NCBI GenBank assembly: GCA_013397795.1
Contig: VZTJ01000089.1
Span: forward strand, 821,200 to 885,199
Reading direction: 5' to 3'
From: Orthonyx spaldingii
Taxonomy: Eukaryota; Chordata; Aves; Passeriformes; Orthonychidae
Length of the DNA stretch: 64,000 nucleotides
This document shows, one piece after another, positions 28,701 to 40,043 of this stretch. How positions within the stretch are numbered: position 1 is the stretch's first letter; each line of letters begins with the position of its first letter. The notes below the pieces were generated by a model. The model was not told where the DNA came from. It did not search any database and saw only the letters and a list, made by a program, of their open reading frames with translations. Both the position numbers and the translations under genes were made by a program.

Positions 28701-31700
28701 TTTCATAAAGCCAGTAATTGCTTTTCCTGTTACTTTTCTATGAGAGAAATACAAAAGGAAATGGGAGCTGGGTGCATAATGGGAACTGGGTTGCTGAGCT
28801 TTAAGTCTGCAGGTCATCAATTCAAGGCAATTTAGCTGATGACTCCAGTGGTCTCAGCCCAGCTCTCAGGGGACAGGTGACCACACCTGGCCATCCACCA
28901 ATGCTGAAACCTTGGTGGCAATTCAGGGAATGCAGAGAGCTTTGACAGCCCAGCCTGCCCAAGCCCGAACCCCGTGCTGGGAGTTTGGCTCAGCCCCATC
29001 TGTTGAGCAGCTGGACACAGCACGGGCGGACACTGAGAGAGGTACCCAGGTCAGGCCCTCTGAGCACCACACTGGGGTCAGGCTCTCTCTGCCTCTGATT
29101 ACGGAAATCAGAAAAGGCTGAGTGCATTCCCAGTGATACAGGCTTACCCCTAGACAGCCCCAGAGGACGGCTGTGTGTGAGGGATCTGCTAAGAGCCTGC
29201 TGATGAGTTTAAACAAGTAAAAGCTTTTCAGCAAATTCAACAATGAATTTACTGAGTTACAGCATCTGTGGACCGATATCCTTCAGGAAGGTTCCATTCT
29301 CAGCTCCCACTCTTTCACTAGGAGAGATGCTCAGGTTGGTTTTCAGTAGGGTATTAGCTTAGATGTGGGAACCAAAGACTTTTAACTTGAAAAGTTAGGA
29401 CAGTGAGTTCTGACTTTTTTCCCCCCATTTGTGGACTCTCAGCAGCGATGCAGCTCCTCTACAGTGAATTTAAGCTGACTGGAATTGCTTTTCTTGGTTT
29501 CCTTCCACAAGTGACAGGTTGACAGCTACTGCTCTTGGAAGAAGACGGCCTTCCAATCCTCAGGTCACCATATGGTGCCAAATAATTTCTTTCATGTCAT
29601 ACCTGATTTAGAGCAGGAAGAAATAGAGCTAAGAGACCATCTCCCCCATTGTCCATCACGTGTCACTGCGTCATGCCCTCTTTTCAACGTGCCCAACAGG
29701 CAATTTGAGAGCTGTGGTTGTCCTTCCAAGCTTTATAAATGTGCTAAATGGGGTGGATAGCTGGAGAAGAAATGTGCCGTTGACTGTTAGACATTACAGG
29801 AGGGAATAATGTGTCATAAATCAAAGAGACACAACACTATCACAACAGGCTAGCCAAGAACACGAACTGTAAGAGTTCTTATAATGACACCTATTTGTTG
29901 AGTCAAGAATTTCATCTCTAAGCTGTTCAGTGAGGCTTTACGTCTCTGCTCTGGTCCTGTGTTCTAAATGATCACTTACAAGAAAAACCTGAAAAAATTA
30001 TGTGGTTTATTTTCTTGGAGAGAGTTATCCTCAGTAATCCATGCTTCTTCCATTTAAAAAAAAATCTAGAAAATCTTAAGGTGTGAAATACTTGCTTTTT
30101 CAAAGAGTTTTTAATTCTTCAGAGTACCTTTTGGTATGCTCTTGTTCTTTAACCACGCTTAGAACAGAAGCATCCTTCCCACTGTGATATTTTCCCTTGC
30201 TTGTCACAAAAGCAAGCATGCTAGAAAAGCAGAAGTAGGAAGCACAGTGTATGTCTAGAAAACAGGCAGAGTAAACAGACCAGCAGAGAGTCACCCCTAA
30301 ATGGAAGACTGTCTGAAGGAAGCACATTAGATGACTTACCAGACTGTATTCCTCCATTTGGTGTTTCTTCCCCTGCTCCTCTCGCATCTTCTTCAGGCTC
30401 TCACTGCTGGTCAATATCCACAGCAGGGAGGGCAAGAACTACGCAGTCTCCCTCCTTTCTTCCTAGCATAGCACTTGGTCCAAATGAACAAAGCAAGACA
30501 AGACTCCATTTGGATCAGAGAGAAATCACCTGCCCTCCAGGTGGGGTGGTAATCCAGCCCCTCATTCCCTTTTTGGCAACAGACTTCACAATACCCTCAC
30601 AGCCTTAAACACCATGAGGTGCAAGTACAGTTAATCTCCAAATACTTTACTTGCACCACAAAACAAGGCACCAGTCTTATTTCCATTCTGCAGTTGGACC
30701 CAGAGGCTTGGTGGACTTGAGCCAAGAGGGGTCTGGAGCACCCTGCCACTGCCTCCTAAACAGGCAGCCCATTTGGCCTCTGCTAGCACTGGGCCAAGCC
30801 TTAGTCCTTCATTTTTGATGCCTTATTCCAGTCCTGTCCGCTGTCCCTCCACACGCCAGTTTGGTGCCGGAACAGGCTGCTGGGGTTGCAGAGCATTCCC
30901 TGCAAGCGGGCAGAAGGGCCATGTAAAAATCAAATCCACATGACTGCAGTTACAGGCAACCAAAGAGAGGGTTGCTCTTCCAAGAAAAACTTTTCCATGT
31001 AAAAGAATTCTTAATCTCCCCTTTGACTGTCATTGTTGAAATGATGGCTTCACAAGCTTGAAATTTAAGACCCTATCGGCGTCTTTTCTGTTTGCTGTGA
31101 TTTATGAATGGTTTCACTGTTGATTATCCTCCAAGATTACAGCACAGCAGCCCTGACAGACAAGCAGAGGAAATTTCGCAGGATAACAGGCAGCTCCTTC
31201 TCCGGGGCAGTAAGGCAGGGAGGTGACTTTTGATTCAAGTCTGTAACAGTATCAGCGAAGGCTGACTGGACACCACAGGCAATTGAATACTCATCATGTG
31301 GCACCCTACTCAAAGGCAAGCAGGGTCAGCAGAAGTCTTGATAATTTTTCTGTGCTTCAGAGCCTCTGCTCTTTCTGTAATACAGCATCCAGTTGGGGTT
31401 TTTTATCTGGATTGTGGCACAAACTCTACACGCTGCAGTCAAATATGAGAAGGCAGCAGTTTTATACAACCCTGTGCATGTTCTTCAAAGATCATTCTTC
31501 TTTCCTGCAGTCACAAAGTCTACTGCCTTGTCTGGGAGATGTACCGTCTTTGTTCAAGTTCAGGCTATTCAAAGGAAATTTGCTTCCTTTGATTTATTGC
31601 CAAAAACAGGCACTCCTGACCCCAGAAAAGAAGATTTTTGTGCTTTTCATTCCCATTTCCTGCCAGACAGTTTGTTCCAAGTCACTGCTAGGAGGGCTGT

Positions 31701-34700
31701 TTGTCTGGTGAGGGCAGCAGGGCCAGAGCAGGTGCAGCCATCACTTGAGGGGGCTGTGGCCTTCACTGGAGCAGACAGCCAAGACTTGGGAGTCGAGGTT
31801 GAAAAAATTTCTGATGTAGGGGCTGCCTAAAAATAAACGAGTAGACCTCTCAGGAGGTGATTTTATCTCTTGATAAATGGCCTCTGCTTTTCAGGCAGAA
31901 AGGTTCCTTTGATTTGAATTCTGCCACACTGCCCTGCAAAATTAATCATTATTGGCATGTGGTTTCCAGGTCCAGCACTATGGATGTGCGTCCTGCCCTT
32001 TGTATCACATCTGGACCTGTGCAGTGAGCAGTGGTTTGCCACCCTCGTGCTTTGAATCATTTTGGGCTGAGGTGAACAACTTTGCAGTGTGCCAGGCAAG
32101 GGTGGTCTAGGCCTGACCTATCTGGGTCCTGCTCTGTGGTCATATTCCCTTCAGTGATGCTGCTGCTTCGGTGCCTTTCAACACCATTGTCAGGCGCACA
32201 CGGCAGAGAGGGAAGGCAGCTCTTCTTTGGAGGGAACCAGAGAGCACAGTTACATCCAGCCATGGCCCGAGTTGTTCTTACTGGGACTAGTTACACTGTG
32301 GGTGTTCTGAAGGATCGGGTTCGACAGCGAACCAGAATGGACATTCCTAGCATTCTTCCCGTTTTGCCACCCAGCCTGCTTCAGAAAAAGTCCTGATGTA
32401 GGTGTTTGTATCCTGTCTCTTTCTTCCCTCACTGTATTTGTCTTTCAAGCCTGGCAGCAGTGGAAGGAAACTTAGCACGTGATGCTGACACTCTGCCATG
32501 TCTGTGGGACGGCAGCTTCCTTAAGTACTCAAATCTAGCTAAGAGAATAGCTAGGAAAACAGAAGGCAGAGGACTCATAAAAGCATGGAGAGGCTTGAAT
32601 CCCAGTGGGTTTGAGGAAGGATACCAGCTTTTATCCAGAAGCAGGGCTGCTCACATCACGAAGACTGTCTGGGTTCCTGCCCCTGCTGTCCACACAGTCC
32701 CTCTCTTATGACCTCCCACCTGTTTCAGGACTGGGCCTGGGGTTTTGTGTTTTATAACAAATAGATCAATGAACAAAACCTCAAAAGTTGGACAAGCTCT
32801 GAGAAATGTGTGCTTCAAAAAGCCCTCTAATTGTTATTGTCAGGATTGCACCTCTGCCTAAGAGTGAACCTTAACAGATACAGTCCTGCTGGCATATTCC
32901 CTAGTTTTCTGCTACTTGACTCTCTACTCCTTATTTACAGTTGTTTTACACTCAAATTCACAGCTAGGCAGGGTTTTTCCTTCGGAGTTAGTTCTGGTAG
33001 TGGAGGCCACTGTCCCCCAGCCTGTGCCTTCACACACTGCTGCCCTTGTACCACTGTGCTTGCACCTGTTTGTCGCTACTCAGCTGCTTCAGAAAACTCC
33101 CCTCCAGACTTTTCCTTCCTCCTTGTTCCACCATACACACAAGGGCCCAGTTTCCCTTTTCCCAAGCCAAGACATAGGAATGTACAAGTCCCTAGTGATT
33201 CCTTCCAGCAAATTAAGAAGTGCTGAACTAAGGAGGGTTTCAGTAAAGCAACATGGCCTCAACTGAAAAATTTGTTGTTTTTCTCCTTCGATAGGGCACT
33301 GTGCAATATTTACATCCTGTTTCACCAGGCCTAATTCTACCACACCATATATACACACCTGTGTCTGCACACTGTATCCTTCACTGAGTTCCCATTCAGG
33401 CTGATTTTCACTGGCCGAGAGAAGGATACAGTGACTCCAGGAGGACTCTGAGCAAGGTCTAGGTCATTTCCATCATAACCATCAGGACAGGAGCATTTCT
33501 TACCACCTGCCTGCCTTGTGCTTTACACAAGACAGATCCAACTTGGGTGAGCAACCCACTACTAACTTTAAACAGATTACTAATCATAACCATAACAACA
33601 ATAATACCATCACAGCACACACATGCACTGCAGAACAACAACAGCTATAATAACAATATCAACAGTAGATGTGTGCACACATGTCCTACAGAACCAGCAG
33701 CAGTTTTGCCTGTCATAAGTGAAGTCAACATCCCCACCAGTGCTTGGGATGCTCAGCAGTGCTTAGTGTCTTCAGCTGTTTAGAGCTCAGTTAACTCCTA
33801 AACCATAACAACTTCCGAGCTGAACACATGTTGTACTGAAATTTACCTTTAGAAACATACATTATTTACGTCCAGGAAAGACTGGGTTGCAGTTTCTCAC
33901 AACAAAAATCAGAAAAAACAGTGCCCCCTTGACTGCTTCCCAAGCTAAAATAGGGCTTTCTCGGACTAAAGGACAGTGCACTCACCCCTGCCCAGTGTCT
34001 CTTTTTCTTGCTCCTTTTTTCTCCAAGGAGGAAAGCAGCTCTGAAGATACTCCTTCCCCTTGCACACAGGGTCTTGAGCCAGTTCAGGAGAGGGGCAGGG
34101 GAACTGGGCTGCAGGGGAACTGCTGGGCTGAATGCCTGGCTTCACAGCATTAACTGGCCAGAGAATCCTATTACGTGATAGGTAGCAAGCCAGGGACTAA
34201 TTTATGGAAATTTTGACCTTCAGTCCCCTTTGACATTTTCAGATCAGCCGTGGCCTGTGTGAGACATGAGAGCCCTTTACAGTAAGGGGCTCTAAATCAG
34301 CCTGTGCAGCTGCTGGAGCCGACGAGCGGGTCAGAGGTAAGAATTCAGTGGGGTTCGTGTGTGGGCTGCTCGGTGCCTGTTTGACATTTACAAATCAGTG
34401 ACATTCCTCTGCACAGCTCAGTGCATACAAATCGCTTCAGTCACTCTGAGGAGGGCCCCTCATTTCAGTCAAAGGTGGATTTGGGCATCCTTAAGACTTT
34501 CCTTTTGACTTGAGCAATAACACATCTAAACAAACCCAGCTTTACCACCCTACAGTGGAATTTGCTCCCTCGGGATGCAGTGGGGGCACTTCTAGGTTCA
34601 ACCCAACCTCCAAGGACTTTGTGCCATCTCCATGGTTTGGGTGTGAAGCCTTTATCACTAAGTACAATACCTAGTACTCACATTTTCATTAGTTGCCACA

Positions 34701-35401
34701 ACAAACATTGTGTTTGTCCATTTGCTAGCACAAACAGACACAGTCTCATTCCACTGGGTGCTGGGCCAATAACTCGGACCAAGAGAAGGCCAGTTGGATT
34801 TCAGTAGTTTCCCATGGGAATCTATTTGCCATGAATAAAGCTCCACCAGGCTGAGCCATATGAGTGGGCTTGCCCCAGATTTCTCACAGTCTAGACTCTA
34901 TGTAGAGAGAAAACATGATGAGAAAAACACAACCAAGGCTGTGGACAAGGTAACATTAGCCTCAGTCAGTTATTGTGCAACAAATGACCATATTGGCTTC
35001 AGCCAGCCTGACCTGTTTAACCACTGCTGCTCCTCTGAACCCCGAGGGTTAATATGGACTCTCCATTCCCCTCCGTGCTGGCACATGCTGCTCCTCTTGG
35101 CTAGAGGCTGTGCTGCGATTTGAGATGCCCTTCCATGGTGTTTATGGTGGCCTTCATGGCTGGGATAGGGAGGCCGGCTCCTTGGTTGTGGACCAGAAGC
35201 TGTGGAGACAAAGAAAGAGGCGTGAGGGAGCAGGAGGCGTGAGGGCTGCCGTGAGGGGATATGGAGGGTTTGTGCACCTCAGCAGCCAAGACTGCCATGG
35301 TGACCTGCTGCCTTGGTGAAGCTGCTCTTTGCCACCTCAAAGCAAAGAGGGACGATGGTTCTCAAAATTCTCTTCCCTCACACCCACAACACTGAGGGGA
35401 A
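20057..35401. other. Intergenic DNA 5' of RFLNA, no gene recognised
   Basis: About 15 kb with no recognisable exon or RNA gene. It contains the AC microsatellite at 22,751 and AT-rich low-complexity stretches (about 21,490-21,540, 25,070-25,110, 27,010-27,055, 33,585-33,665). One 172-codon open frame at 27,066-27,584 has no family resemblance and is probably chance. The last 300 bp before 35,402 carry repeated GAGGCGTGAGGG-like words (about 35,218-35,260) and lead into the RFLNA promoter block. Confidence 0.55.
22751..22778. repeat. (AC)14 microsatellite
   Basis: Fourteen uninterrupted AC dinucleotides flanked by unique sequence. It is long enough to be a likely polymorphic marker. Confidence 0.95.
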
Positions 35402-35692
35402 AGGCCGCTTTGGGGCTTTGGGAGTGAAAGAAGTATGAAAATGAAGTATGAAGTATGAAAATCAGAACTGAGGGGGAAATCAGATATGAGTGAGGAAAAA
35501 CTTGGGACAGCAGTGAGGGAATGAGCAGAGGGAAGCTGTGGCCCTGTGATGGTGTGGTGTATGTGGCGAGGCCCCTTTCCAGCTTTGCAGCGTGCCGAGA
35601 TCGAAGAGCGACAAAAATCAGAACGGAGGGGAAAATGGGACATAACTGAGGGAAAACCCGGATAGCAGTGAGAGAATGAGCGGAGGGCAGCC
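35402..35692. repeat. Diverged tandem duplication at the RFLNA promoter edge
   Basis: Two clearly related copies lie head to tail, at about 35,402-35,536 and 35,569-35,692. They share the order AGGCC(G/C)CTTT, AAATCAGAAC, TGAGGGAAAA-like, (G/T)AGCAGTGAG, GAATGAGC(A/G)GAGGG. Matching AATCAGAAC positions are about 156 bp apart. The first copy holds an internal expansion with AAGTATGAA three times (about 35,431-35,458). The sequence after copy 2 (GAGACCCCTCTCC, about 35,730) looks like the start of a third, truncated copy. The array runs straight into the CpG island, so it may belong to the promoter-proximal region. It is open in two reverse frames, but I read that as composition, not coding. 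Confidence 0.7.
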
Positions 35693-35844
35693 GCACCCCA
35701 CGGGTAGATTTCTGGGGAGACCCCTCTCCCGCCGGCCGTGCGCGGGGGCTGCCCCGTCCCCTCAGGAGGGAGAGGGCGGGCGGGCGGCGCCCAACGCGCT
35801 CCGCGCCTGGGAAGCGCCCGAGAACGCGCGGCCGGGACAGATCT

Positions 35845-35867
35845 GGGGGGCCGGGGGAAGGGGAGGG
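35845..35867 (+). promoter_or_regulatory. G-quadruplex-forming motif in the promoter
   Basis: Four G-runs of 6, 5, 4 and 3 or more bases are separated by CC, AA and A loops. These very short loops fit the standard G4 rule well. It lies on the coding strand about 30 bp upstream of the TATA-like element and 465 bp upstream of the start codon. A role in RFLNA transcription is inference. Confidence 0.6.
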
Positions 35868-36331
35868 CGCTCCCCGGCTCCCTCCCACCCTCTCCGGATA
35901 AATGAGCCGCCGGGAGGCGGCGGGCGGCGCAGCCTGTGGACGAGCGCGGCGCATCCCCGTCCCGACCCCATCCGTCCCCGCCGCGCCCAGCGCTCCCTGC
36001 CGGCGGGGCCGCCCCGGGCGCTGCCGCGCGTACTCGGCCGCGTCCCCGCGGGGCTGGGCGGGGGGATCGGGCTTCGCTTCCCTTCCCCGGGAACGCCTGA
36101 GGGCGGGGGCGGCCGGGCGGGCAGGGCCAGGGCCGGTGGAGGGGAGGCGGCCGGGACACCCCGGTCTGGTTGATGCTGGCGCTGCCCCGCGCAGCACCGG
36201 GCTCCGGCAGGCTGGTAGCGGCGGTCGGGACTCAGGAGGGGCCCCCCGGGCTCCCTTCCCCTTCCCTGCCTTCGCGGCGGGCGGCGCTGGAGGATTTTCT
36301 CCCGCCGCGGCCCCCTCGCTGTCCCCCAGAC

Positions 36332-36541
36332 ATGGTAGGTCACCTCCAGCTGCAAGGGATGGACGAGAGCCTGAAGGAGAAGAGCCGGGAAGGCTTGCTG
36401 GACAGCCCGGACTCGGGGCTGCCCCCCAGCCCCAGCCCCCCCTTCTACTCCCTGTCGCCCGGTGAGGGCCGCGCAGGGGGCAGCGGCGGTGCGGACCCCC
36501 CGGCCCCGGGCCACCGGCGAGAGGCCAAGGACGGCAAAGTG
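36332..36541 (+). CDS. RFLNA: Refilin A, coding exon 1 (residues 1-70)
   Basis: Codes for the refilin N-terminus, beginning MVGHLQLQGM, close to mammalian refilin A. Refilins bind filamin A/B and convert it from an F-actin branching protein to a bundling one. They organise perinuclear actin and act in chondrocyte and skeletal maturation (family knowledge). Residues 24-36 (DSPDSGLPPSPSP) are the shared refilin proline/serine block. It resembles the PEST/DSG-type degron proposed to control refilin turnover, so the protein is probably short-lived. Residues 44-70 are Gly/Pro/Ala-rich, poorly conserved and likely disordered. The start was chosen by family match and a good Kozak context (G at -3, G at +4). 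An in-frame ATG at 36,173 has weak context (T at -3, C at +4) and would add 53 residues unknown in the family. The donor is GTAAGA at 36,542, and the exon ends in phase 0. Confidence 0.93.
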
Positions 36542-38569
36542 GTAAGAGCCAAACCCGGGCACCGGGCTCTGTCCCCTCCGGGCCCCGCGGGGGAGAGGCC
36601 GGCCGAGCCCCGGAGCGGGGGCAGGCAGGAGGGCGCCTGTGACCGCTGCCTGGGCACCCCTGGGCTGAGTTGCCCCGCCGGGCACTCCGCGCTGCCTGTG
36701 GCGGCTGCGGTCCGGGGTTGGCAGCGCCGCTGCTGTGCCGGGCAGGGCTTGGCCCAGTGCCGGGCAGGGTTTTTGGATACACGCACGGAACGTTGGCAGT
36801 TTGGCTGGGTGAACTGTAATAACGGTGTGCGAGTGAAGCCCAAATCTGAACTAGGCTCCCCTGCCCAGCTTCGGAACAGAAAAGCGTAATTGCTTCTCAG
36901 TGACACTGCTCTGCCTGGTAGGTGCAGGTTGGAGCTGCATCCATCCGGACCGAGGCAGGGGCGTCTGGCTCCCAGCCATCATTACGCCCTGGCATCCCAC
37001 ATCTGGATGGAGCCACGTTTGCTGGAGCCCCGGCTGCAAGAAAGACAAAAGTGCCCGTTAGCTGGGGCAGGGTAGGGATGTGTGTGCGGGGAGCTGGTGC
37101 GGGACAGGGGCTGGGGAGGGCTGTGTGCCGCTGCCCTTTGCTGGAGCCGGCTGTGTGGCATGAGCCTGCGTGAGAGGTTTGTCCGCTGGCGGCCGAGCGG
37201 AGCCAGGGGCAGTGGTTTGTAAGCTCAGACAGCTGGCAGAGCACCGCAGGTTTCGGTCAGCCTGGTGCAGTGCCAGTGAAGCGGTTCAATGTGGAGTAGG
37301 ATTTGGGTAGATTTATTATGACTATTATTCTGCTTTATTTGTTTATTTCTATCCCTGAACTATAAAACCCGTTTTTAAAACACAACGTTCAGAGCATAAG
37401 CAACAGTTGTGGAGGTTTATAAGGGATGATGAAAGTTCTTCCCCAGGGCTCTTTAAAATTTTTTTTAAGCATGTATAAAAGATGTTTGTAGGTGTATTCA
37501 ACGTGGTTAATTGGCTTCACTATGAAATGAAAACTGCAGCACAAATCTTTCCATGAGAAACATTTATCTACCTACGGTTTAGTGACAATTCAAAGACTTC
37601 TTTCCCACAGAGACATTTTGCAATGGCTCCTCACACCCTCGTGCACTTTCTCAAGCTCTAAGGCTGTTTGAGCATATTACTGAAAACTGCCTTTTACTCC
37701 TGGACATGCCAAAACCTTCCCCATGAACAATGACTCCTCACAGTGGAGAGGGTGTGAGGTGTTATTATGAAAGTGACATCTCAAACCTGCTAATGCCGTA
37801 GTTCCTAATAAGGAGCCGTACCTGCAGATGCCTGGGCGTGTGTGCCATCTTGATGGGAGTGTTTATGTACAAAGTTACCCACATGCCTCTGATTTGGCAG
37901 GATCAGGCTGTTGCTATGTGTCTGTAAAATAAAATGGGGGAGGAAGGTGAGTGAAGGCTGCTGGACCAAAAAACAGCAGGGGTGGAGGTGTCTGCAAAGC
38001 TCTGTAATGGGGATATGACAGTCTCCATTCCAGTAATATGACAGTTGGCCACCACTCCACACAAGAAAGCCCTTAGATATTGACGAAGAAAGAATATGAG
38101 AAAATTTATTTCAGTTCATGTGCTGTTAGGGTTGAGAGTTTCACTGCTTGACTACTCTAGGGAAAAAAGTTATTTCTGTGATCTGTATAAGGTAAAATTA
38201 AGTTTTCCAGCGATTTTGATAATTAATGAACATTTTAGACACTTCAGAAAAGCTCACACTATAGATGTTTCCAAATTTTGTATCACATTGCGAGGGTAGC
38301 CCTGGGCTCCTGCTTAGAGTATGGGTTCCATACATTGGGGGTGTTTCCGTGCTTTGAGCAGGTACAGAAGGTTGCAGGGATCCAAATGCTGGAACCAGTT
38401 GGACTGTATTATTTGGAGTGGTACTGAGCTCTACTCTTCAACTCTGTTTGGTCCACTGCAAAATAATGAAGTAAATAGGAATTTTCACTCTATTTGACTA
38501 CAGAGAGTTTCACTTCCTCTCATTTCCACCGTGCAAATGCTGTACTTGCAGCTGTTACTAAAGCAGGAA

Positions 38570-38600
38570 AAGTATGAAGAGCATTGCTTGCTTCATACTT
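38570..38600. repeat. Perfect 10-bp inverted repeat in intron 1
   Basis: AAGTATGAAG (38,570-38,579) and its exact reverse complement CTTCATACTT (38,591-38,600) flank an 11-base loop. It sits beside homeodomain-like TAATTA sequence. It could be a paired transcription-factor site or a hairpin in the pre-mRNA. Confidence 0.8.
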
Positions 38601-39372
38601 CTAAATTGCAGTGTCTAATTAGCTTTAATTTTGCCGTGTAACAAGGGCTTGCAGATCTATGAGCAGTTTTGCAACCCACAAATGTGCTTCTGTTTAAGTC
38701 TACTCCTCTGCTGTTCATCAGAGCGTGCAGAATTGGCAAATCAATAATTGCAGCTATTTGCACACCAAGAAATGCTTTTTTAAATCGCCTGTTATATTAG
38801 TGTTTGTTTTGCTTATAAACGTGACAGAGCCAGGAACACAGCCTGCACTCTTTGTGTTGGAATACTATAAAGCCATATATAAACTCAGTCACCAACAGCC
38901 AAAGTTCTACTATGTACAGTTACAATAAATTGCTGTCAGGTGAAGGAAACAACATTCCAGATCTGAGTGAATTATTTCATACTATTCTTTGCTGCAGAAC
39001 TATCAAACCACCAGTCTGAACCCAGTTGCGTTCTTCTACAGTCGGTTATTTTGCTCCAACTTCACAAATATGTTACAGAATTTTTCTGCTTTAGGACAGC
39101 CCTTCTCATGCAGACTGAAAGGAGATTGCATGCCCTTATCGAAGACTTTCTCGTGTGTAAAATCTGTGCTCTCTCTGCTCTGTGTTATTAACTGTGACTC
39201 TGAAAAAGTAAACTCTCTGCTCTTTAATAAGCACAACTTTGTTTCGAAGACAATGCACCATTTATTCACATTTAACCAGCCAATTTGGGAACAGCTTTGG
39301 GATCCAAGAAAATATGAAAGGCAATTTAGGGCCAGAGTCATAAATACCACAAGTTCAACACCATTTAGGGAC

Positions 39373-39393
39373 TTTTTTTTTTTTTTTTTTTTT
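39373..39393. repeat. T21 homopolymer
   Basis: Twenty-one consecutive T in intron 1. It may be the reverse-complement tail of an old retroposed sequence, but no donor sequence is recognisable next to it. Confidence 0.9.
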
Positions 39394-40010
39394 GCATTTT
39401 ACTTGTAGTGCAGGAGAAATTGGCTTTTATTTCTTCAAATAAAGTCCATATAGGGAATTTGTCAAGTGTTTTGTGCTTAAGTGCAAATATCCTAAGGAAA
39501 ATAGAAGGTGACTTTTACCTAGCTCTGCCTTTTAAATCTGAAACATTATTAAATTGATGCTTATAACTCGGGTTACTGAATTCTCTAGGCTGTGCCTGTA
39601 AAGCTGGGCCAAAAGGAACAGAAGTACAACAAAATAAATCCCTAATAATATGCACAAAGAAGCTGTTGCTGAAAGCGTAGGGAATGAAATTACATCAAAG
39701 TACCCATATCTGCTTAGAGTTTTGCCTGCTGTTCTTGCCCTGGGATATAGATTTAGGCTAGAAGAACTGCTTTTGGGCTATGCTGAAATAAGTGCTTTGC
39801 ATTCATTGCACAACTCCTACTGGATATCAAGGGACATCAGGATCACATTCATCTGCAGAACTATCAATCTTACCTTCTTGAAGCAGCAGATTTTATGTTC
39901 CTTCCCAACAGTGAAAGGAACTTTTGCCACTGCAGTGAGTTCCTTTTTCTTTGAAAGACTTAAGTACTTGTGCACTCAACCTGCCTCACTGAGCGTTGAC
40001 TTCTGTGGAA

Positions 40011-40043
40011 CTACATCCCAGTGAATCAGCTGTAGGGATGTAG
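40011..40043. repeat. Perfect 9-bp inverted repeat in intron 1
   Basis: CTACATCCC (40,011-40,019) pairs exactly with GGGATGTAG (40,035-40,043) across a 15-base loop. No surrounding structure extends the stem. Confidence 0.75.

Larger units (their letters stand above)
35680..36800. promoter_or_regulatory. CpG island promoter of RFLNA
   Basis: CpG and GC density jump sharply at about 35,690, stay high through exon 1 and decay by about 36,800. GC-box-like GGGCGG words occur at about 35,775, 36,055 and 36,100. A TATA-like GATAAAT lies at 35,897-35,903 within CG-rich sequence, and if used, transcription would begin near 35,925-35,935. CpG-island promoters often have dispersed starts, so the exact start site is not fixed by sequence. 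The island surrounds the start codon of a known developmental gene, which supports promoter function. Confidence 0.85.

Noticed and set aside
31393..31830. 145-codon plus-strand open frame overlapping a 142-codon one in another frame
   Set aside because: Two overlapping frames of similar length with no family resemblance indicate low stop density, not coding.
35337..36782. 481-codon minus-strand open frame (and shorter overlapping ones, such as 35,762-36,685) over the RFLNA promoter and exon 1
   Set aside because: The translation is Pro/Arg/Gly/Ala-rich as expected from CpG-island DNA. Its other part is just the reverse of the tandem array, with no domain and no splice or poly(A) context. 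It lies antisense to a well-supported exon.
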